From Mesostigma viride (taxonomy: Eukaryota > Streptophyta > Mesostigmatophyceae > Mesostigmatales > Mesostigmataceae): 64,000 nt of DNA. Below are positions 29,463-40,311 of the stretch, one piece after another. The translations under genes and the position numbers were made by a program. Where the stretch lies: positions 124,001 to 188,000 of the forward strand of contig RPFO01000061.1 of NCBI GenBank assembly GCA_009746045.1, in the 5' to 3' direction. The number at the start of each line of letters is the position of its first letter. The first letter of the stretch is position 1. The notes beneath the pieces are model-generated. The model was given only the letters and a program-made list of their open reading frames with translations. It made no database searches and was not told the DNA's origin.

Positions 29463-29600
29463 TTCATACACCCGTTTGCTCACCATAGTCACCAGCATCT
29501 TTGTTAAAACAATAAGTAGATGCATACAGACAGGTAGCGGTTACAGAACCGCTATTAAGAACTCCTTAGGCATGGCTCGCGATTACCCGCGCAGACCAGG

Positions 29601-30058
29601 AGTTGGATGGAGACTAGGAACGACGAACAACTGCTGAAGCTGAGAGCGAATGATGATTGTATTAGTAATAATACAATGAGAGAGCAATGGAAGCTGAGGG
29701 CTCAGAATGGAACGTCTGGGCAAACTCGGGTGCTGCGGCACTCCCCAGTGCTACGCCTATATGCCTATGGCGGTGCTACCTGCAGCACCTCACCAGTGGA
29801 CAACTGTACACTGCAATGCCATGCGACCACGTCACTAGCATCAACTACACTCGGCCCGTCCAGAACCGGATAACCCGGGTCTGGCGGGTCGAGCTAGAGT
29901 CTAGGCACAGTCTGGCACTAACCGCACATCGGTCCACATGACACCTCAGTACCGTACACCCTGCCGTACTGTACTGAGGTGTCCCGCTCAGCCGCGGTAG
30001 GCAATACGCGGCGCGCAGGCCGGAAATCCGTGTGTCAGCCTAAGCATCTCATCTAACT
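29601..30058 (-). repeat. 3' LTR of copia-B1
   Basis: 458 bp. A long imperfect palindrome at 29941-29957 with 29966-29982 (17-nt arms, one mismatch, 8-nt loop) is conserved in all family LTRs in the window. Purine-rich sequence adjoins at 30059-30080 on the minus strand (polypurine tract). Confidence 0.95.
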
Positions 30059-31125
30059 CCCATTATGTTTTCCTTTCAGGTTGAAGGCTAGCGACTTCAA
30101 GCCTGACCCTGCCCAGCTAGGAGACTGACTCCAAGCTGACTGAGGTGCTGAGCAACTGACACCCATACTGCAACATCTGGACTGAAAAAGATGGGCCCCA
30201 GAACTCGTGCAATACTTGTGATGGCATCACGTTTAGCTCAACATGCCCGGGGAGTTCCTCCTCCTCGCGAGCTCACAAGGGAGATAGCTATGCCTGTCTG
30301 CCTATCCAGGGAGTGCATCACCAGCCAAGAGAGCCATTGTAAAAATGCCAAGGTAACCGTTTAAGAGGTTCCATGTTGTTCCATCATCATCGCCCACTCA
30401 GAGAAAAAATACCCAGCCAGGCTGAGTCAACTGAGCTCAGGTTACCTGCAACCTGAGTAGTGACAGTGGACAGGTTTATTGCACCCTGCACTGTCCATGT
30501 TGTACCTGCACAACATGTGAGGACCAGCCACCCCTGCCCTGCACAGAGGGGGCTGAAGTCCTAGTGACAGGTGACAGGACTATGACATCCTGGACCTGGC
30601 CACGTTGCACCTGCACAACGTGTGGGGACCAGCCACCCCTGCCCTGCACAGTGGTGGCTGAAGTCCTGGTGACAGGTGACAGGAATATTTCATCCTGCAC
30701 CTGGGCTGAGCACGTTGTACTAGACAACATGACAGCACCCATGCCTTTACTGCCGCTGAACAGTGAGGCCAGGTGGCCCAGGAGATCCACAGTGAACTGG
30801 GGTCCTGGGTAACCACCTGTCAAGGGAGCTTTGACCCTCCACTTGAATGGGAGGCACCTGAGCCACTGAGCTCAAGGCCAATCCACCAAGGCATACACCC
30901 TAGTGGAGAAAGAATGTGAGATACATCCCCTGCCCACCTATGAAGGTGGGCAGAACGAAATTCCATGGTGTTGAAAAAATCAAAACAGATTTTATTGGGC
31001 ATAGGGCACGCAGATGTATGAAAACAGACTCCAACCAACCCCCCTTGCTGGAAGCCACAACCTACCCCTTGGACCTGCCCAAGGGGTACTGGGTTACCTA
31101 GGCGGCCCTGGTGAACAGGACCCTG
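30059..31125 (-). other. copia-B1 3' untranslated region with tandem duplication
   Basis: About 1 kb between the RNase H stop and the 3' LTR without a convincing ORF. A block of about 105 bp is tandemly duplicated (about 30495-30599 and 30600-30715). A long 3' region before the LTR is unusual for copia; it might hold a lost third ORF or RNA structures. Confidence 0.55.
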
Positions 31126-33849
31126 CTAGGCGTCCCCCCTATGGGGCAGGGTTGCCTGCTTGCCATAGGGGTTCATCAAGTGGTACAACAGCTGGTATTG
31201 GTCAGCTGCCTGCTGAGGCACTTTAGTGAGTGCATCAGCAGCGTTGTGTTTGTCCTCCACGTGACGGGTGGACTCCCAGTAGGTGGACTCCTGTTTAAGG
31301 ACCACCCAGTCAAGATCAGTGTGCACAGCATAGGGGTTAGCAAGGAAACTGAGGACTGACTGACTGTCAGTGAGCAAGTGTGCCACCACCCCAGCATTGC
31401 TGCCTGCTTGCATCTGCAACCAAACCAGCACATGATTCAAGTACCTGGCATGAAGCACTGCTGACACCACTGCCCTGCACTCAGCAGCATTGCTGCTGAC
31501 AGCCTTGCGTCTATGCAACCGGCTGTACCATGAAATGAGAGACAAGGGTGCATCATCATTCTGCACAAAATACAAGCCTGACTCCCTTGCCTGCAACTTG
31601 GTAATCTGCCTGGACTCCATGGAACTATCCATCATAGCTTGGATGTGAATGGTTTTGTGGAGATCCAAAGAGTGCAAGATAAGGGGAGGGCCTTCCTGGA
31701 GAGTTTTGGTGATGGCTTTGTGACCTACTTGCATCAAGACATCATCATCAACTCTGCTAACCACAGCCAGGTGAGGTGCACACGTTGAGCACAACCACCC
31801 CAGCTTGCCTCTAATGGTGGGACAGGCTCCAGGTTTGATTTTGGTTTGCAACACCTCCAAGCAGCTGTGGATGTAGTCATTGGGAGAGTAGAGTGCACAC
31901 ACCCACTGGTTTTGATGCTGCTGGAGTTGTAACATTGTGCCACAAAATTTGATGGCAGTGGTGCCCAGCTCTACTTGCTTGCCAATCTCAAAATGCTGTG
32001 ACACTTGTTGAATAAAATCATCCACAGCACGCCTTGGCCCAGCAATCAGCTGATCATCCCCATGCCACACAAAGGTGAGAATGCCATGAGGGTGTGGGAC
32101 CACAAAGAAGCAAGGGTCTATGTCATCATATCTAGCCCCTAGCTTTTCAAACACAGCCTGAGCTGACATCCTGAAAATGCGAGGAGCTGATTGCAGCCCT
32201 TCAACACCTATGTTAGCTTTCAGGTACTGCTGAGGGATGTGTTTTGCCCAAACTCTGGGAGTGGAGACTACGTACACCTGACCATGCCACACTTGTTGTG
32301 CTATCTCAGGTGAGCCTTTCAGGAAAGCCCTTTTAATGTCTGTAGCCTTACATACATAGTCATCCCCATCATTGAGATGACCCACAAAGACAGACAGCAA
32401 GATTTTTAAGGATGTTTGCTGAATGCCTGGCGTGTACAACTCTGCCTCTGTCAGATCAGTGGTGCCCTTGAACTCTGTCACACAAGGTCTAGCATGAAAG
32501 ATGACTGACCCATCTGCTGCTGGCTTATGTTTACACACAAACTTCAGGCGCAAGTGCTTGCACCCTGCAGGCTTTTTGTCAATAGGTGTGACAGGTGGAG
32601 TATGAGAAGGACTAAGAGGATCTGGCACTACCCATTCTTCCCTGGCCTTGTTAAAGGCCTCCACCCATTTTAGGAATCCTATGTGTGTGCGACAGTCTTG
32701 CTCTATCTGTTCATAAGAAAGAGGAGACATTTTAGCCACATCATGCTTGCCCAATCCAAATGAGTTGGGATGAAGTTTTTGGTTGTGAACCAAGTCTGCC
32801 ACACAGGGTTCTTGCCCTGGGGCATACTTGGGTGTAGCAAATTTTACAGAAGCAATGTTGGTGTTAAGAAGTTTTTCAAGAGAAATTTTGAAATGATTCA
32901 GATCAACACCACCCATGTCCTGGATGGATAGTCTATCACTGGAGATGAGGACACCAGGGTAACAGAGAAAAGGATCCCCCAACAAAGCATTCCCTTTATA
33001 ACCTTCCAAGACCTGAAAAGGAGTAGGGATACCGAGTATAGTCAACATGACCTGACCTAATACCTTGAGGGATGACTGCCCTGAGAAATCAGCCACATGG
33101 TGCCAGGGTGAAGGTTCCAAAGGCAAATGGGGCACAGCCAGGGCACTGATAATGCTGACCTGGGCTTGTGTGTCCACTGCAACCATAAATGGGCTATTGT
33201 CATGCTGCCCAACCTTCCCCACCTTAGCTGATCCTGCAGCAGTTTGAGCTTTAGCTCTATGAGCTGCTTGTAAAATGCGAACAGCGTCTGCTAGACTGCG
33301 TTTGGAAGGTGCAGCTAGTGGCTGAGCTATGTTCACACTTGAAGAGGTGATAGGTTGCTGATCACCTGTTTTGCCAATGTGACCCTCTGCTGCAGGGGGC
33401 CAAGCCTGCAGTGACTGCCTACAATCATCAAGGGTGACCTGGGTGTCACAGTGGGTGTGGCTCTCACACTCACCAGTGGGTGTTCCAAACAACCACTCAC
33501 TGGGCAACGCTGGGATGCCAGGCAACTGTACAGGGCTGTCGGCCAACAGCTCTTCCTCCTCTGCCACGTCTGACACAGTTGGAAAATACAATTTCATCCT
33601 GTGAGGTGAACACCTGTGAATCTTTCCCGTGTCATTATGTTTAACTAACACTGTCCTGCCAGTGGTGTTAAATTTTAGGATGGTGGCTGGCCCATGCCAG
33701 GTACCCACCTTGCCTAGTCCCGACTCCTTGTAGAACAGGACCTGATCCCCTTCTCTGAAGGTGGGACGTGGATGCTTTGCATCCTTGACAGCTAACCTGC
33801 TAGCTGTCTGTGCTCGCTGTGCATTGTATAGGGCTAGTGTTGCGTCCAA
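31126..33849 (-). CDS. pol: copia-B1 integrase C-terminus, protease-like domain, RT, RNase H
   Basis: 907-codon open frame; its first few codons come from the inserted element at 33838. Order: integrase C-terminal SH3-like domain (residues 33-90, VLFYKESGLGKVGTWHGP), linker, retropepsin-like domain at about 218-310 (VAVDTQAQVSIIS, Asp226; DFSG; QVMLTILG; ALLGDPF), RT (ATDIKRAFLKG, Asp504; FVWHGDDQLIAGP, Asp598/599), RNase H (MMDSS, Asp741; NAAECRAVV, Glu790; LLTDSQS, Asp828; NAADALTK, Asp873). Unlike copia-A, integrase and RT are in one uninterrupted frame, so no frameshift is needed. RT and RNase H acids are all present. Confidence 0.92.
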   Translation of the reverse strand: MDATLALYNAQRAQTASRLAVKDAKHPRPTFREGDQVLFYKESGLGKVGTWHGPATILKFNTTGRTVLVKHNDTGKIHRCSPHRMKLYFPTVSDVAEEEELLADSPVQLPGIPALPSEWLFGTPTGECESHTHCDTQVTLDDCRQSLQAWPPAAEGHIGKTGDQQPITSSSVNIAQPLAAPSKRSLADAVRILQAAHRAKAQTAAGSAKVGKVGQHDNSPFMVAVDTQAQVSIISALAVPHLPLEPSPWHHVADFSGQSSLKVLGQVMLTILGIPTPFQVLEGYKGNALLGDPFLCYPGVLISSDRLSIQDMGGVDLNHFKISLEKLLNTNIASVKFATPKYAPGQEPCVADLVHNQKLHPNSFGLGKHDVAKMSPLSYEQIEQDCRTHIGFLKWVEAFNKAREEWVVPDPLSPSHTPPVTPIDKKPAGCKHLRLKFVCKHKPAADGSVIFHARPCVTEFKGTTDLTEAELYTPGIQQTSLKILLSVFVGHLNDGDDYVCKATDIKRAFLKGSPEIAQQVWHGQVYVVSTPRVWAKHIPQQYLKANIGVEGLQSAPRIFRMSAQAVFEKLGARYDDIDPCFFVVPHPHGILTFVWHGDDQLIAGPRRAVDDFIQQVSQHFEIGKQVELGTTAIKFCGTMLQLQQHQNQWVCALYSPNDYIHSCLEVLQTKIKPGACPTIRGKLGWLCSTCAPHLAVVSRVDDDVLMQVGHKAITKTLQEGPPLILHSLDLHKTIHIQAMMDSSMESRQITKLQARESGLYFVQNDDAPLSLISWYSRLHRRKAVSSNAAECRAVVSAVLHARYLNHVLVWLQMQAGSNAGVVAHLLTDSQSVLSFLANPYAVHTDLDWVVLKQESTYWESTRHVEDKHNAADALTKVPQQAADQYQLLYHLMNPYGKQATLPHRGDA

Positions 33850-34218
33850 GCCTATTTAATTAGGTTCCTTTAGTGGACAGTTCGGCGCAACAATGTTAAA
33901 TAGCCGTAGTCTCATTGTTCGGCTATTTAGGCATATTCGTACAGCCGGTTCATACGGCGTTGTACTTGCTATTTAGTGGTTTTGTAGTACTTTCGGTACT
34001 TTGGTTTATCTGTAGGTGCGCAGCATGTCAATGTGCGTGGACCTAGTATAAGTCGTTTTGGGTCGTACGGTCAATTCGTGTGAACCGTAGCGCCCTAGAG
34101 ATCTCGGTTGACCATGCGTCCAAGCAGTGCTGCTTGGCACTGCTTGGCAACGCCGTGAGACGCCAAGGTTAATAGTGTGTGGGAACGTTCACCATTGTCA
34201 CCCCCGGAATGAATGAAA
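33838..34218 (+). repeat. terminal repeat copy 1 of the 5.4 kb element
   Basis: 381 bp, TGTTGCG... to GAATGAATGAAA. Contains CAGTGCTGCTTGGCACTG (hairpin-forming) near 34120. Confidence 0.9.
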
Positions 34219-34908
34219 AGAACAAGTGTGACCACCTGTAACAGTGCAGCAGCCAACCAAAGTAGCTACTACTGCGCGTCACCATTCGCGCATGCAACAG
34301 ATATGACTTCCTTCAGTTTTCTTTGAACTTGGTGTGGGTTCCTCCATGCCAAGGCACACGCTTGGCTCCCCCTTAGGGGGGGAAGGTATCTCATCTCTTT
34401 CGTGCGATGGATGTGCGCAGTCATGCACACTTGTCTCTTCCCCACCACACCAATACCAGCCGCAGGTCCGCAAGGAGGAGCTATCTGCTCTTCAGGACCC
34501 CGCTCTTCAGGAGGGGTTGGACCTCGGCGTTAGTTCATTCGGCGCGGAGTCCCCCTTGTAGTCATACGAGGTGACAAGGGACACCGATTTCATGAGGGTT
34601 ACGTACGGCGGCGACAAGAGCGCGGGATACGGTGCGCGCAGTTCGAGCTATGATCGCGCCTCAAGTTGCGACATCTGCGCGATGTCAGCGCAATGGCGGC
34701 AGTCAGCGCTAGGGCGGCCGTCGGGCGAAGTATCACACGCGACTTCCGTCGCAAGCGTATATATGTGCAACGGTGGTAAGCCACCGTACATGGAGCCCGC
34801 GCTATGCCCCTCAGGTATAGTGGCGACGGGCGACAAGGACAAGGAGACACAGTGGCCACATCGGCGAGTCGATGGACGCATCGGCGAGTCATTTGTTGGA
34901 CAACATGG
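34219..34908 (+). other. internal leader of the 5.4 kb element
   Basis: No convincing ORF; short ORFs such as 34571-34921 look like chance. Possible primer-binding region directly after 34218, but the sequence does not begin with TGG. Confidence 0.35.
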
Positions 34909-35174
34909 TTTCCGGCATTAACAAGGCGTCCGACCTCTCTTCGCAGTCCGCGGTGGAGGTCGAGCAGCGGGTTTTCTCCCAGCTGCAGGCGCTGCGTTTA
35001 GGTTTGGAGAAACAGATGGTTGCACAGGCAGAGTTTTTTTTTTAGGCGCGGTTGTCCACCACGATGGAAGCGGTACTCCAGAAGGTGATGGAGCGGATGT
35101 TGACTCCCCAAGCGGCGGCGGGACCTGGGGCTTCTGCACCTTCCAGTGCAGGACCCAATCAGGTCGCACCTTAA
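34909..35174 (+). pseudogene. gag-like fragment of the 5.4 kb element
   Basis: From ATG 34909 the frame reads MVSGINKASDLSSQSAVEVE and a heptad-like helical stretch (QRVFSQLQALRLGLEKQMVAQ). A stop falls after a T-run, then the same frame continues with STTMEAVLQKVMERMLTPQ and Ala/Pro/Gly-rich sequence to a stop near 35174. It resembles the N-terminus of a retroelement gag by composition only. No protease or RT follows. Confidence 0.35.
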
Positions 35175-36806
35175 GGGCCGGGCGGGGCAGTCACCAGCGC
35201 GACGTTACCGGTGGGTACTGTGACCGTTGCGGGTGGTAATTCCGGGGTTGTGGGGCCGTCAGGTCCCCCAATGACGGGGCTTTCCAGTGCCCGTCCAGGG
35301 ATCGCACCGGGGCCGTCAGGTCCCCTCGTGGCGGGGCTTTCCAGCTCCTCCCACCGACCTTTGGCTCCTGTCCAGGTTCCCCCTCAGGGGTCTGGGTGGA
35401 CCTCCCTATTGCCACGTGTGGCGATAGTACGGGCGTGCGATTGGTCATGGTCACATGACAGTTTACATTGTGTTCTTCACCACATTGTCTTATCGGGTTG
35501 GAGCTTTTGGCACCTTGCTTGCCATTCGTAGACTGTTCTATTTGGGACGTCGTTGAGTTGGTGACATTTGGTGACATTTGGCGACATTCGGTGACATTTG
35601 GCGACACTCGGTGATCTTTGGCGACTTTTGGTTACTTTATTGTAGCATGGCCTTTATTGGCTCTTGTGATGAGAATTTGGAGGTTGAGCCACCTGCGTGT
35701 GATGTATCACCTCGTGCAGTTACAGTGGTGGTCGTGTCGACGCCTGTATTGACTATCCTCACTTTGGATGTGTTACGATTCACGTATGTCCGTGGCTAAA
35801 CTTGTGGTGATCGTGGAGACATTACAATTCGTTCAAGTGGCCCGCCGGAGCGGCTGTACAATTTTTCCCAGTGAGCGCGCTGCCAAGTGTACTTGTGGGC
35901 AAATTTTTAGGTGCCCCGTCACATCGAGGTACTAAAAATTAGGCTACGGTACGAATTCAGCGAATTTCAGCGAATTTTCAGTCGAACCAAAGGAAGTGAC
36001 GCCAACTACCAAAAAGTTTCCGTTACGAATTTTCAGCCCAACACTCGCGCAAAATGAAGTGACGGCAACTACCAAAAAGTTTCCGTTACGAATTTTCACT
36101 CCCACACGTTGCGCAAATTTTAGTAGGGCTGCACGCAAGCTACCTTTCAAAATTTTGCGCTAGTATGGAACGCATTTCATTCGTCTGGAGGAACGCTGCC
36201 CGCCAACTACCCCCGTTCAGAAAGTTCCGCCGAAATTTACCCGAGATTTGGAAATCTGAACGTCCGCGCAAATTTTAGTAGGGCTGCACGCAAGCTACCT
36301 TTCAAAATTTTGCGCAAGTATGGAACGCAATTCATTCGTCCGGAGGAATGCTGCTCGTCAACTGCCCCCGTTCAGAAAGTTGCGCCGAACTTTACTTGAG
36401 ATTTGGAAATCTGAACGTGCGGTTGGAGTTTCGCGGGGAAACCCAAGTTCCCAAGTAATTCACCAATGACGCGCTTCGAACACTTGTCCGCTAAAACCTA
36501 AGCAGCCGCTCCGGCTGGCCACTTAAACGAAACTTGATGGACCTTGGCTCACTGCCCTGTGTCTTGGCCCCTCGCTTCTGTCCTTTGGGCATGCATCCTT
36601 CTTCTGCGTGCCGCGCGGCCAATGGACGGGATCTGAGTTGGGCTTGCCCGATGGACCAGCTTAGTCGTGCAAGCTGGTCCCTGCCCCATCGGGACCATAG
36701 GTCACTCATGGGTTGCACCATGCGTATACGGAGTCTAGCATGTTCTGGGCGTGGTTGTCGTTAGGCTAGCGGGGTAGCCGACCTCTCCCCAGAGAGGGGG
36801 GAGGAG
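35175..36806 (+). other. non-coding interior of the 5.4 kb element with short tandem repeats
   Basis: No supported ORF. A roughly 57-bp direct duplication near 35243-35345 (GGCCGTCAGGTCCCC units), GGTGACATTTGG-type repeats at 35560-35625, a roughly 67-bp duplication at 35993-36120, and two 155-bp tandem copies at 36111-36420. It ends in the purine tract before the second repeat. Confidence 0.6.
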
Positions 36807-37187
36807 TGTTGCGTCCAAGCCTATTTAATTAGGTTCCTTTAGTGGACAGTTCGGCGCAACAATGTTAAATAGCCGTAGTCTCATTGTTCGGCTATTTAGG
36901 CATATTCGTACAGCCGGTTCATACGGCGTTGTACTTGCTATTTAGTGGTTTTGTAGTACTTTCGGTACTTTGGTTTATCTGTAGGTGCGCAGCATGTCAA
37001 TGTGCGTGGACCTAGTATAAGTCGTTTTGGGTCGTACGGTCAATTCGTGTGAACCGTAGCGCCCTAGAGATCTCGGTTGACCATGCGTCCAAGCAGTGCT
37101 GCTTGGCACTGCTTGGCAACGCCGTGAGACGCCAAGGTTAATAGTGTGTGGGAACGTTCACCATTGTCACCCCCGGAATGAATGAAA
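36807..37187 (+). repeat. terminal repeat copy 2 of the 5.4 kb element
   Basis: Direct copy of 33838-34218. The following 37188-37267 is shared (inverted) with 38745-38824, so copies 2 and 3 form an inverted pair of about 460 bp. Confidence 0.9.
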
Positions 37188-37555
37188 TGAATTGAGTTAA
37201 TCTCTTTCTCTTTCCGGCTGGGTCACGCCCGCGGGTTTAGGAAATGCATGGTCCTGAATTCCTGTCGTCACAGCTACGTAGTGCATCCAACAATTGTTGC
37301 CCTCCCTGTACCCTCTACACTGATGACCCAGGTGAGAGGAGGGTTGGGGCAGAAGGCAAAGGTGGTGGTGAAGGTCATAGAGTGGTACAAGTGGCTCCTA
37401 GTGACCCAGGAGTGCCGTGCGCATAAGAATTAACGCTTCTGCCTGAACAAGAGTGGCAAGACCTGCCTCCCCCACCCGTACCCACGAATGACCTGTTCAG
37501 CGTGCTCCGAAGATTAAGGAGCAAGCCACAGTGTACACTATTGCTGCTAGGGGCT

Positions 37556-37960
37556 ACAGCCTATAAGGGCTGCCACTAAAAGAAACACTTGGGCTAACAG
37601 CCTCGAAGGACTGCAACGCTAAATGGGCTACAGCCGGGAGAGGCTGCAACGCGAAAATGGGCTACAGCCCGGGGAAGGGCTGCAACGCCAAAATGGGCTA
37701 CAGCCGGGAAGGGCTGCAACGCAAAAATGGGCTACAGCCTGGAAGGGCTGCAGCACACACACACACAAAGGGGGCTACAGCCTGTAAGGGCTGCAGCACC
37801 ACAATGGGCTACAGCATGTAAGGGCTGCAGCACAAAAATGGGCTACAGCATGTAAGGGCTGCAGCACAAAAATGGGCTACAGCCTGGAAGGGCTGCAGCA
37901 TGACAAAAAGAAAAGGGGGCTACAGCCTGGAAGGGCTGCAACCCTAAAAGAAACACTACT
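37556..37960 (+). repeat. minisatellite (GGGCTACAGCC...GGGCTGCAGCAC)
   Basis: About ten to twelve imperfect tandem units of 33-40 bp, each GGGCTACAGC(C/A)TG(G/T)AAGGGCTGCA with an A-rich spacer. Each unit contains an internal CAGCC/GGCTG inverted repeat, so the array could fold into serial hairpins. Confidence 0.9.
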
Positions 37961-38744
37961 GGGTAGGGCTGCGTACACTGATAGAAATTCAAGTCTAGGA
38001 AAAACTAAAATTTCGACAGCATTGGCCGAAGGGGCGTTCTATCATAATGAACAATCCTACTCCGGGCGTACCTGTGTCTTCGACTCCACCAGCTGACTGC
38101 CGGGTGTCGTGCCCATGGACGCTGCCGAAGTAAAAGAGGTCGCCGATGATGAGGATATTCCCTCGGACGCTCGCCAGCACCCCGCCCCACTAAAATGTCG
38201 ACTATAGGGGGATTATGGACCCGCTATAGGTTCTCGATGCCGATTGCCGGACTTATTCAATAACTACCGAACCCATAACCCCTCTTCGGCAAGGGCAATT
38301 GAAAATCGACCTACCGCCTAAAGAAAAAAATTAAATTCGTGAAAAAAATCCGTTCCTGACAGGAACCTGGGTCATGACCTCTAGAGTGTAGGTCACGACA
38401 TACGCACAATCGCAAGGTGGCCAGTCTGCGATGTGACATTACGATTGTTTTAGAAACTTATAAACAGCGCATATTTACCTCTGCGACTCAGGTGGATTCC
38501 TCCGAGTCCAGTTTTACATCCCGGCTGACTGCCGGGTGTAAAAGATCTACACCTGATTCATAATAGACCATTATGAACAGTGGTCGCTATATTAATCTAC
38601 GCAATCCACACCATGACTAGTATGGACGATAACTAATCTAACATAATTGACCTGGCGCAGTTGACCCTGGCCGGTTCAAGCCCGAGGTGTTGCAACCTCG
38701 TGGGAAGCTGGGCGAAATGCCTCCCGAGGTACATGTAGCATTTA
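37961..38744. other. spacer between minisatellite and inverted repeat
   Basis: No ORF above about 75 codons and no recognised motif. Together with 37188-37555 it forms the loop of the large inverted repeat. Confidence 0.35.
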
Positions 38745-38824
38745 CGACAGGAATTCAGGACCATGCATTTCCTAAACCCGCGGGCGTGACCCAGCCGGAA
38801 AGAGAAAGAGATTAACTCAATTCA

Positions 38825-39205
38825 TTTCATTCATTCCGGGGGTGACAATGGTGAACGTTCCCACATACTATTAACCTTGGCGTCTCACGGCGTTGCCAAG
38901 CAGTGCCAAGCAGCACTGCTTGGACGCATGGTCAACCGAGATCTCTAGGGCGCTACGGTTCACACGAATTGACCGTACGACCCAAAACGACTTATACTAG
39001 GTCCACGCACATTGACATGCTGCGCACCTACAGATAAACCAAAGTACCGAAAGTACTACAAAACCACTAAATAGCAAGTACAACGCCGTATGAACCGGCT
39101 GTACGAATATGCCTAAATAGCCGAACAATGAGACTACGGCTATTTAACATTGTTGCGCCGAACTGTCCACTAAAGGAACCTAATTAAATAGGCTTGGACG
39201 CAACA
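38825..39205 (-). repeat. terminal repeat copy 3 (inverted) of the 5.4 kb element
   Basis: Reverse complement of the other two copies; abuts the right GCTAG duplication. Confidence 0.9.
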
Positions 39206-39210
39206 GCTAG

Positions 39211-40191
39211 TACCTCAGGTGGATAAATGCCTGCATGCAATCCATCTGGTGTAATGATCACCCCTTGTGGGGTTTTCATGAGTGGCCTCCTGTTGAGGAC
39301 TTGGCACAACCTGGTGGACCACAGAGCTCTGTCAGCATATGACCCACTGTCAGCCAGCAGATTGCCATCTTCCTTGGCTACAAGGGTTTTAATGGACCTG
39401 ATGGCCCTTTCAATAATGCCTTGCCTCTCATGATTTTCTAGCCCTGCCAGATCAATAGCCTCACACCCTGGTTCATTGGCAAGACACGTGAACTGCTGAT
39501 CCAGTAACAATGCCTCCACAGGGTAGTACCTGGCCTGAGCAATCAAGAGAGCCCTGAGCAACTGTGTCTTGTCCATTCCAGGTAATGGTTCAATGGTTGT
39601 GTACCTTGACCATGCATCTTTAAGTGCCAAGTAAGATTGTCCTTTGATATGAAAGACATCTCCTACCACCCTGCCCTTGCACTTAGGTGGGGTAGCTACA
39701 TGCCACTTAGGGGGTTTGGGTGCATTGAACTGACAATGCTGGCAGTGGGATCTGACCACCTGGCATGCACGTCTGAGTGCTGCCCCCCCTATTGCTGCTG
39801 CCACCACCTCTGCACTCACTTCATGCCCATAAAGGAAATGCAACTGCAAAGCAAGCTCCTGAAAACTGATATGAGCATCCTCTGATGGGGACACTCTGCA
39901 CACCTTGGGAACCATAGATGTGTATGTTGGTTTAGAGACATAATCTTCTGAAACCAGCTGTAGCACCTTTCCAGAACTGCTCACTGCTCTGACAGTGGGG
40001 CATGCAGATGAAAGAGGTGAAGCAGGCACACTCAAGCCAGCATGAGAGGGAGACTCACACTTCTTGCCGTAAGGAGGCCGCTTGCAGTCCTTGGGGTCAC
40101 CGTGGGGCGGCCCGTGGCACTTGTGGCACAGGACGTCCAATGCCCCAGCTCGTCCACGTTCTTGCGGCAGGTGGGCCGCATGGTACTTCAT
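39211..40191 (-). CDS. pol: copia-B1 zinc knuckle region and integrase
   Basis: Minus-strand frame from gag's second zinc box (CHKCHGPPHGDPKDC) through a linker of about 70 residues that has no D-T/S-G motif. GAG-pre-integrase LQLHFLYGHEV, SHCQHC (zinc finger) and the integrase core follow: GDVFHIKGQSYLALKDAWSRY, LLLDQQF, RQGIIERAIRSIKT with the catalytic Glu intact. It runs into the 5.4 kb element after a PPEVLA-like segment; the C-terminal domain is at 33849 and below. The first zinc knuckle (CTRCGMKYH...) is altered by a small frame change relative to copia-B2. The integrase would insert cDNA with the 5-bp stagger seen at its target sites. Confidence 0.85.
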
Positions 40192-40240
40192 GCCACAGCG
40201 GGTGCACCGCTGAGAAGACTTGTCCTCCTTGTCCTGCTTC

Positions 40241-40311
<71 letters not shown>

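Larger units (their letters stand above)
33838..39205. mobile_element. 5.4 kb element with three long terminal repeats (two direct, one inverted)
   Basis: Outer ends are TGTTGCGTCCAAGCC in inverted orientation, flanked by a perfect 5-bp duplication GCTAG (33833-33837, 39206-39210) in the copia-B1 integrase. About 381 bp of terminal sequence occurs at 33838-34218 (plus), 36807-37187 (plus) and 39205-38825 (minus). The second copy is preceded by a purine tract (AGAGAGGGGGGAGGAG), as a 3' LTR would be. The second and third copies share about 75 further bp, forming a large inverted pair. Best read as an LTR element that integrated with an extra inverted LTR-containing segment, or as a long-TIR element with an internal repeat. 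Confidence 0.65.

Noticed and set aside
37556-37960. Possible CRISPR array (regular repeats with short spacers)
   Set aside because: Units vary in sequence and length, spacers are A-rich and similar to one another, there are no cas genes, and the context is a eukaryotic transposon. It is a minisatellite.
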